Positions 59,693 through 64,000 of a stretch of DNA of 64,000 nucleotides are shown here, piece by piece (within the stretch, counting starts at the first letter, position 1; every line of letters starts with the position of its first letter). Source of the stretch: Avedoeria sp964651245 (lineage in GTDB: Bacteria > Chloroflexota > Anaerolineae > Epilineales > Epilineaceae); contig CAZYVI010000020.1 in NCBI GenBank assembly GCA_964651245.1, positions 20,474 to 84,473 on the forward strand, written 5' to 3'. Made by a program: the position numbers and the translations under genes. Below the pieces are notes generated by a model that saw nothing but the letters and a program-made list of their open reading frames with translations, ran no database searches and was not told the DNA's origin.

Positions 59693-60492
59693 TCGGCGGC
59701 GCGATGGGTGAGCGCGACGAACACGATCCAGCCGCGGCGTGGCACACGACGCAGGCCGCCGCCGAGGCGGTCCCGTTCGAGCGCGCCGGGATGGCATGGC
59801 CCGAGCCGACGGCGGCCGGCGCGGCCGACGGCTGGCGGCCCGATGAATGGTGGGCGCCGCCATCGCTGCTCGAAGCGGCGATCGAGCCGCCGCCCGCGGC
59901 CGACGGAACCGACGCATCGCCGCCCGCCGTCGGGCCCGCGCCTCGTCTGCGGCCGGCGCAGCTGGTCCGCGAGGTCGTCGAGACGCTGGCGATGGCCGGC
60001 GTGATGCTCGTCGTCCTGACGACCCTGGTGCGCAACTACCAGATCGAGGGCAACAGCATGGCGCCGACGCTGGCGCCGCTGGAGTACATCCTCGTCAACA
60101 AAGTGATCTACGCCACCCTCGGCGAGCCGACGCGCGGCGACGTCATCGTCTTCCGCAACTGGAACGACGACGAGGACTACGTCAAGCGCGTCGTCGGCCT
60201 GCCGGGCGAGACCGTCGAAATTCGCGACGGGCGGGTCGTCATCGACGGCGTGCCGCTCGACGAGCCGTACCTCGACGGCGTGACGACCGGCGGTGGCCAG
60301 GGCGCGGTGCGCCTCGGCCCCGACGAGTACTTCGTGCTGGGCGACAACCGCGGCAACTCCAGCGACTCGCGCGTGCATGGCCCGCTGCCGCGCGACCACA
60401 TCGTGGGCCGGGCGTGGCTCACCTACTGGCCGTTGTCGCACTTCCGCCGCCTGGCCAACGGCGCCGAGGTCTACGACGGGTCCGACGCGTGA
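59689..60492 (+). CDS. lepB: Signal peptidase I (first of a tandem pair)
   Basis: 267 residues. The long cytosolic N-terminus (~95 residues) contains HDPAAAW and GMAWPEP. A transmembrane helix (ETLAMAGVMLVVLTTLV) follows, then IEGNSMAPTL with catalytic Ser123, RGDVIVFRNWNDDEDYVKRVVGLPGE with catalytic Lys166, and FVLGDNRGNSSDSR. ATG 59689 overlaps the upstream stop; ATG 59704 is an alternative, with a TATGAT ten bases before it. The N-terminal motif pair recurs in the next copy, pointing to a tandem duplication. Confidence 0.92.
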   Translation: MIGGAMGERDEHDPAAAWHTTQAAAEAVPFERAGMAWPEPTAAGAADGWRPDEWWAPPSLLEAAIEPPPAADGTDASPPAVGPAPRLRPAQLVREVVETLAMAGVMLVVLTTLVRNYQIEGNSMAPTLAPLEYILVNKVIYATLGEPTRGDVIVFRNWNDDEDYVKRVVGLPGETVEIRDGRVVIDGVPLDEPYLDGVTTGGGQGAVRLGPDEYFVLGDNRGNSSDSRVHGPLPRDHIVGRAWLTYWPLSHFRRLANGAEVYDGSDA

Positions 60493-61133
60493 GCGAGGGG
60501 CACGACCACCCAGCCGCAGCCTGGCTCGAGCGGGAGGCCATGGCCTGGCCGCCCGCGATCGGCGAGCACGACGAGCGGTCGCGGCCGGGACGCCCGGCCG
60601 GCCTTCTGTCGTGGCGCGACATCGTCGAGACGGCGGTCCTGACGGCGGTGGTCTCGATCAGCGTCCACACCGCGGTCCAGAGCCGGCAGGTCGAGGGTTC
60701 GAGCATGGAGCCGACGCTGCACACGGGCGAGCGCGTGCTGGTGTACAAGCTGGCCTACGCCGGCTTCGGCGCACCGGAGCGCGGCGACGTCGTCGTGTTC
60801 CACGCCTGGTCGCAGCACGAGGACTTCATCAAGCGCGTGATCGGCCTGCCGGGCGACACCGTCGAGGTGAAGCACAACCAGGTCTTCGTCAACGACGTCC
60901 CGCTCGACGAACCCTACCTCGTCCAACCGACCACCGGCTCCGAGGGGCCGGTGCGCGTCGGCGCCGACGAGGTGTTCGTCATGGGCGACAACCGCGGCAA
61001 CTCCAGCGACTCGCGCCACTACGGACCGCTGCCGCAGGCCCAGATCGTCGGCAAGGCGTGGCTGCGCTATTGGCCGGCCGGCAAGGTCGGCACGATCCTC
61101 GACGCCGACGCGTTCGCCCGCGCCGAGCCGTGA
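60489..61133 (+). CDS. lepB: Signal peptidase I (second of a tandem pair)
   Basis: 214 residues from a GTG overlapping the first copy (GTGA). The N-terminus has HPAAAW and AMAWPPA, matching the first copy. The helix AVLTAVVSISVHTAV is followed by VEGSSMEPTL (catalytic Ser), RGDVVVFHAWSQHEDFIKRVIGLPGD (catalytic Lys) and FVMGDNRGNSSDSR. All catalytic elements are intact, so both copies should be active and may differ in substrates. Confidence 0.93.
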   Translation: MSEGHDHPAAAWLEREAMAWPPAIGEHDERSRPGRPAGLLSWRDIVETAVLTAVVSISVHTAVQSRQVEGSSMEPTLHTGERVLVYKLAYAGFGAPERGDVVVFHAWSQHEDFIKRVIGLPGDTVEVKHNQVFVNDVPLDEPYLVQPTTGSEGPVRVGADEVFVMGDNRGNSSDSRHYGPLPQAQIVGKAWLRYWPAGKVGTILDADAFARAEP

Positions 61134-62521
61134 GCCGGTCGCGCACGGCGTTCGTCTGCGCCGCGTGCGGCGCCAGCCAGGCACGCTGGGCCGGCCAGTG
61201 CGCCGCCTGCCGCGCCTGGAACACCCTCGAGGAGCGCGCCGTGGCGCCCCCCGACCGGCGCGCCGCGCGCCTCTCGTTCGAGCCGGGCCGCGCCCTGCCG
61301 CTGGCCGAGATCGTGGCCGACGGCGCCGGGCGGCTCGTCCTGCCGATCGGCGAGCTCAACCGGCTGCTCGGCGGCGGCATCGTCCCCGGCAGCCTGATCC
61401 TGCTCGGCGGCGAGCCGGGCATCGGCAAGAGCACCCTCGTGCTGCAGGCGGCGGCCGAGCTGGCCGCGGTGGCCGGCCCGGTGCTCTACGTCTCGGGCGA
61501 GGAGTCGGCCCAGCAGCTCAAGCTGCGCGCCGATCGGCTCGGCATCGGCGGCGACCGGCTGTTCGTCCTATCGGAGACGAACCTCGAAGCCGTGCTGGCG
61601 GAGATCCAGCGGATCGAGCCCGGCGCGGTCGTGGTCGACAGCATCCAGACGGTGTACGTTCCCGAGGTCGCCTCGACGGCCGGCTCGGTCACCCAGGTGC
61701 GGGAGAGCGCGTCGCAGCTCATGCGCGTGGCCAAGGCCCGCGGCCTCCCGATCATCCTGATCGGCCACGTCACGAAGTCGGGCGACCTGGCCGGGCCGCG
61801 CGTCCTCGAGCACATGGTCGACGTCGTGCTGCAGCTCGAGGGCGACCGCTACCACAGCTACCGGCTGCTGCGCAGCGTGAAGAACCGCTTCGGCTCGACG
61901 AACGACGTCGGGGTGTTCGAGATGCGCGGCGAGGGCATGGTCGAGATCCCCAACCCGTCCGAGGTGTTCCTCGCCGAGCGGCTTGCGGGCGCGCCGGGCA
62001 GCTGCGTCACGGTCACGATGGAGGGCACCCGGCCGCTGCTCGTCGAAGTCCAGGCGCTGGTCAGCCAGGTGCAGGGCCCGGTGCCGCCGCGGCGGATGGC
62101 CAACGGGCTCGACGGCAACCGGCTGCTGCTGCTGGTCGCCGTGCTCACGAAGCGCTTCGGGATGCCCCTGGGCAACGCCGACGTGTTCGTCAACCTCGTC
62201 GGCGGCCTCCAGGTCCACGAGCCGGCGCTCGACCTGGCCGTGGCGCTGGCGATCGTCTCGAGCGGCCGCGGCGGGCCGGTGGCCGACGACCTCGTGATCG
62301 TCGGCGAGATCGGGCTGGCGGGTGAGTTGCGCAGCGTCGGCCAGATCGAGCGGCGGCTGAGCGAGGCGGCCAAGTTCGGCTACCGCCGCGCGTTGGTGCC
62401 GCGCGGCGCGCTCGGCCGGCCGCGGACCGACGACGGGCTGGCGGTCATCGGCGCGCGCACCCTGGGCGAGGCGCTCGACGCGGCGCTCGGCGGGCGCGCG
62501 GCGGGCGGCCGCGCCGGCTGA
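61130..62521 (+). CDS. radA: DNA repair protein RadA
   Basis: 463 residues from a GTG overlapping lepB (GTGA). The N-terminal zinc finger has two CxxC pairs (FVCAACG, CAACRAW). A RecA-like ATPase follows with Walker A GGEPGIGKST, Walker B VVVDSIQTVY and the diagnostic KNRFG motif, then a Lon-protease-like C-terminal domain (GGLQVHEPALDLAVALAI, GELRSVGQIERRLSEAAKFG). It promotes branch migration in recombination. It ends the overlapping operon; a TACAAT precedes serS in the following gap. Confidence 0.96.
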   Translation: MSRSRTAFVCAACGASQARWAGQCAACRAWNTLEERAVAPPDRRAARLSFEPGRALPLAEIVADGAGRLVLPIGELNRLLGGGIVPGSLILLGGEPGIGKSTLVLQAAAELAAVAGPVLYVSGEESAQQLKLRADRLGIGGDRLFVLSETNLEAVLAEIQRIEPGAVVVDSIQTVYVPEVASTAGSVTQVRESASQLMRVAKARGLPIILIGHVTKSGDLAGPRVLEHMVDVVLQLEGDRYHSYRLLRSVKNRFGSTNDVGVFEMRGEGMVEIPNPSEVFLAERLAGAPGSCVTVTMEGTRPLLVEVQALVSQVQGPVPPRRMANGLDGNRLLLLVAVLTKRFGMPLGNADVFVNLVGGLQVHEPALDLAVALAIVSSGRGGPVADDLVIVGEIGLAGELRSVGQIERRLSEAAKFGYRRALVPRGALGRPRTDDGLAVIGARTLGEALDAALGGRAAGGRAG

Positions 62522-62572
62522 CAGGCCGGCCGGGCGCGGCGGCGCGCATTCGCCGCCCAGGGCGCCGGTCGC

Positions 62573-62578
62573 TACAAT
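62573..62578 (+). promoter_or_regulatory. Putative -10 element (TACAAT) for serS
   Basis: TACAAT in the radA-serS gap, followed by CGCGC as at purB (56910). The serS ATG is 41 bases downstream. No convincing -35. Confidence 0.45.
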
Positions 62579-62619
62579 CGCGCTCTGTGCGCCGCCCACG
62601 ACGCCGCCAGGAGCGTGTC

Positions 62620-63882
62620 ATGCACGACATCCGCACCTTTCGCGAGCGCCCCGACGTCGTCCGCGACGGCCTGCGCCGGCGCGGCGAGGACACGGCCGTC
62701 GTCGACCGCGTCCGCGACCTCGACGAGACCCGCCGCGGACGACTCACGGAGCTCGAAGGGCTCAAGGCGACGCGCAATACCGAGTCGAAGCGGATCGGCA
62801 CGCTGTCCGACGCCGCCGAGCGCGACGCGGCGATCGCCGCGATGCGCGCCGCCAACCAGCGCATCGACGCCCTCGAGGTCGAGGTGGCCGCCATCGAGCA
62901 GTCGCTCGAGCAGGCGATGAACGCGATCCCGAACCTGCCCAGCGCCTCGGTGCCCGACGGCCGGAGCGCCGACGACAACGTCGTCGTGCGCACCGTCGGC
63001 GAGCCCGGCGGCGGCGACGTTCGCCCCCACTGGGAGATCGGACCCGCGCTCGGCCTGATCGACTTCGAGCGCGGCGTGCGGATGAGCGGCAGCCGGTTCT
63101 ACGTCCTGCGCGGCGCCGGCGCGCGCCTCCAGCGCGCCCTGATCCAATGGATGCTCGACTTCCACGCCAGCCGCGGTTATGTCGAGATCGCCCCGCCCTA
63201 CATCGTGCGCGAGGCCTGCATGTGGCACGCCGGCCAGCTGCCCAAGTTCCGCGACAACCTCTACCACGACGCCGAGGAGGACTTCTGGCTGGTGCCGACG
63301 GCCGAGGTCCCGCTCACGAACCTGCACGTCGACGAGATCCTGTCCGCCGAGGCGCTGCCGCTGCACTACGTGGCCTACACGCCGTGCTTCCGGCGCGAGA
63401 AGATGAGCGCCGGCAGCGACGTGCGCGGCATCAAGCGCGGCCATCAGTTCGACAAGGTGGAGATGTACAAGTTCACGACGCCCGAGGCGTCGCCGGCCGC
63501 GCTCGACGCGATGCTGGCCGACGGCGAGGCGGTGCTGGCGGCGCTCGGCTTGCCCTACCGGGTCGTGCAGCTGTGCAGCGGCGATCTCGGCTTCGGCTCG
63601 ACGATCACCTATGACCTCGAGGCGTTCGCACCGGGCTGCGGCGAGTGGCTCGAGGTCAGCTCGATCTCCGACTTCGGCAGCTTCCAGGCCCGGCGCGCCA
63701 ACATCCGGTACCGGCCCGAGCCCGGCGCCGCGGCCACGCCGGTCCACACGCTCAACGGCTCGGGCCTGGGCATCCCGCGGACGATGATCGCGATCCTCGA
63801 GCACCATCAGCTGCCCGACGGGTCGGTGCGCGTGCCCGAGGTGCTGCGCGAGCGCGTCGGGGCCGACGTGCTGCGCGCCTAG
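62620..63882 (+). CDS. serS: Seryl-tRNA synthetase
   Basis: 420 residues, full length. An N-terminal coiled coil (residues ~27-100) binds tRNA-Ser. The class II core has TAEVPLTNLHVDEIL, motif 2 CFRREKMSAGSDVRGIKRGHQFDKVEMYKF and motif 3 GSGLGIPRTMIAILEHHQ. ATG 62620 is supported by AGGAG 8 bases upstream. Charges tRNA-Ser (and tRNA-Sec where present). Confidence 0.97.
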   Translation: MHDIRTFRERPDVVRDGLRRRGEDTAVVDRVRDLDETRRGRLTELEGLKATRNTESKRIGTLSDAAERDAAIAAMRAANQRIDALEVEVAAIEQSLEQAMNAIPNLPSASVPDGRSADDNVVVRTVGEPGGGDVRPHWEIGPALGLIDFERGVRMSGSRFYVLRGAGARLQRALIQWMLDFHASRGYVEIAPPYIVREACMWHAGQLPKFRDNLYHDAEEDFWLVPTAEVPLTNLHVDEILSAEALPLHYVAYTPCFRREKMSAGSDVRGIKRGHQFDKVEMYKFTTPEASPAALDAMLADGEAVLAALGLPYRVVQLCSGDLGFGSTITYDLEAFAPGCGEWLEVSSISDFGSFQARRANIRYRPEPGAAATPVHTLNGSGLGIPRTMIAILEHHQLPDGSVRVPEVLRERVGADVLRA

Positions 63883-63895
63883 CGCCGGCGGCGCC

Positions 63896-64000
63896 GTGCG
63901 CCCGATCCGCCGGCTCGACGAGCTCTCGATCGCCCGCATCGCCGCCGGCGAGGTCGTCGAGCGGCCGGCGTCCGTGGTCAAGGAGCTCGTCGAGAACGCC
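63896..64000 (+). CDS. mutL: DNA mismatch repair protein MutL (N-terminus only, cut by window edge)
   Basis: The GTG at 63896 opens a frame reading IRRLDELSIARIAAGEVVER, then PASVVKELVENA, the highly conserved GHKL ATPase start of MutL including the catalytic Glu and the Asn of the ATP-binding motif. Only 35 codons lie in the window. It begins 13 bases after serS. Confidence 0.9.
   Translation, partial: MRPIRRLDELSIARIAAGEVVERPASVVKELVENA

Noticed and set aside
1..64000. tRNA, rRNA, riboswitch, insertion sequence or prophage
   Set aside because: I saw no tRNA cloverleaf with a TTC-loop signature outside coding frames, no rRNA-like conserved stretch, no transposase and no phage structural gene. 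A covariance-model scan could still find a small RNA.

Overview
The window is very G+C-rich (roughly 70% or more by eye) and densely coding on both strands. It holds no rRNA, tRNA, insertion sequence, phage or CRISPR array that I can see. The best taxonomic guess is a high-GC member of Chloroflexota (Anaerolineae/Ardenticatenia-like). The support is secreted proteins with Thr-Pro linkers, DUF1573, DUF2085, DUF1501 and DUF1800 proteins, a stand-alone rpsD, a Gram-positive-type LexA box (CGAAC-N4-GTTCG) and a cytochrome c maturation operon. This is inference from gene content, not a phylogeny.

Layout. 1-3.6 kb: two secreted proteins on the minus strand, the first cut by the window edge and not scored as a closed frame. 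3.7-7.1 kb: a large HTH-NACHT-FGE fusion. 7.2-11.7 kb: small accessory enzymes plus an ImuA/RecA-like gene whose promoter carries a LexA box in its 17-bp spacer. 11.7-15.5 kb: a heterodimeric ABC exporter. 15.6-20.1 kb: dodecin, an endonuclease/phosphatase-family protein, and an ECF sigma locus. There the sigma factor is fused to a membrane domain and faces DUF4097/DUF6249 genes across two divergent ECF-type promoters. 20.1-29.6 kb: desaturase, SpoU methyltransferase, FKBP lipoprotein, M3-like metallopeptidase, subtilase, and a secreted protein made of three identically spaced six-cysteine modules. 29.7-32.7 kb: a DUF1501/DUF1800 pair. 33-34.2 kb: rpsD and DUF2085.

34.2-44.5 kb is one minus-strand extracytoplasmic thiol/heme block: two DUF1573 proteins, a SurA-TlpA fusion, a third DUF1573-like protein, then ccmE-ccmF-ccmH-tlpA-ccmI-like-cytochrome c-ccmD-like. 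ccmA, ccmB and ccmC are not here. 44.6-48.6 kb: a BlaI repressor, an M56 protease without a sensor domain, and a beta-propeller lipoprotein. The same operator, CAACTCTTAC-N5-GTAAG, lies upstream of blaI and of the lipoprotein. 48.8-52.8 kb: a LysM lipoprotein, a cytochrome b5-like gene without an ATG/GTG/TTG start, an MBL hydrolase, a signal peptidase I and a zinc-ribbon protein.

53-64 kb is a tightly overlapping plus-strand operon: FHA-FHA-RodA-PBP2 (as in actinobacterial fhaA-fhaB-rodA-pbpA but without the kinase and phosphatase genes), purB, tRNA nucleotidyltransferase, two tandem signal peptidases I and radA, followed by serS and the start of mutL. Start codons are often GTG, and stop/start overlaps of the ATGA/GTGA type are the rule.
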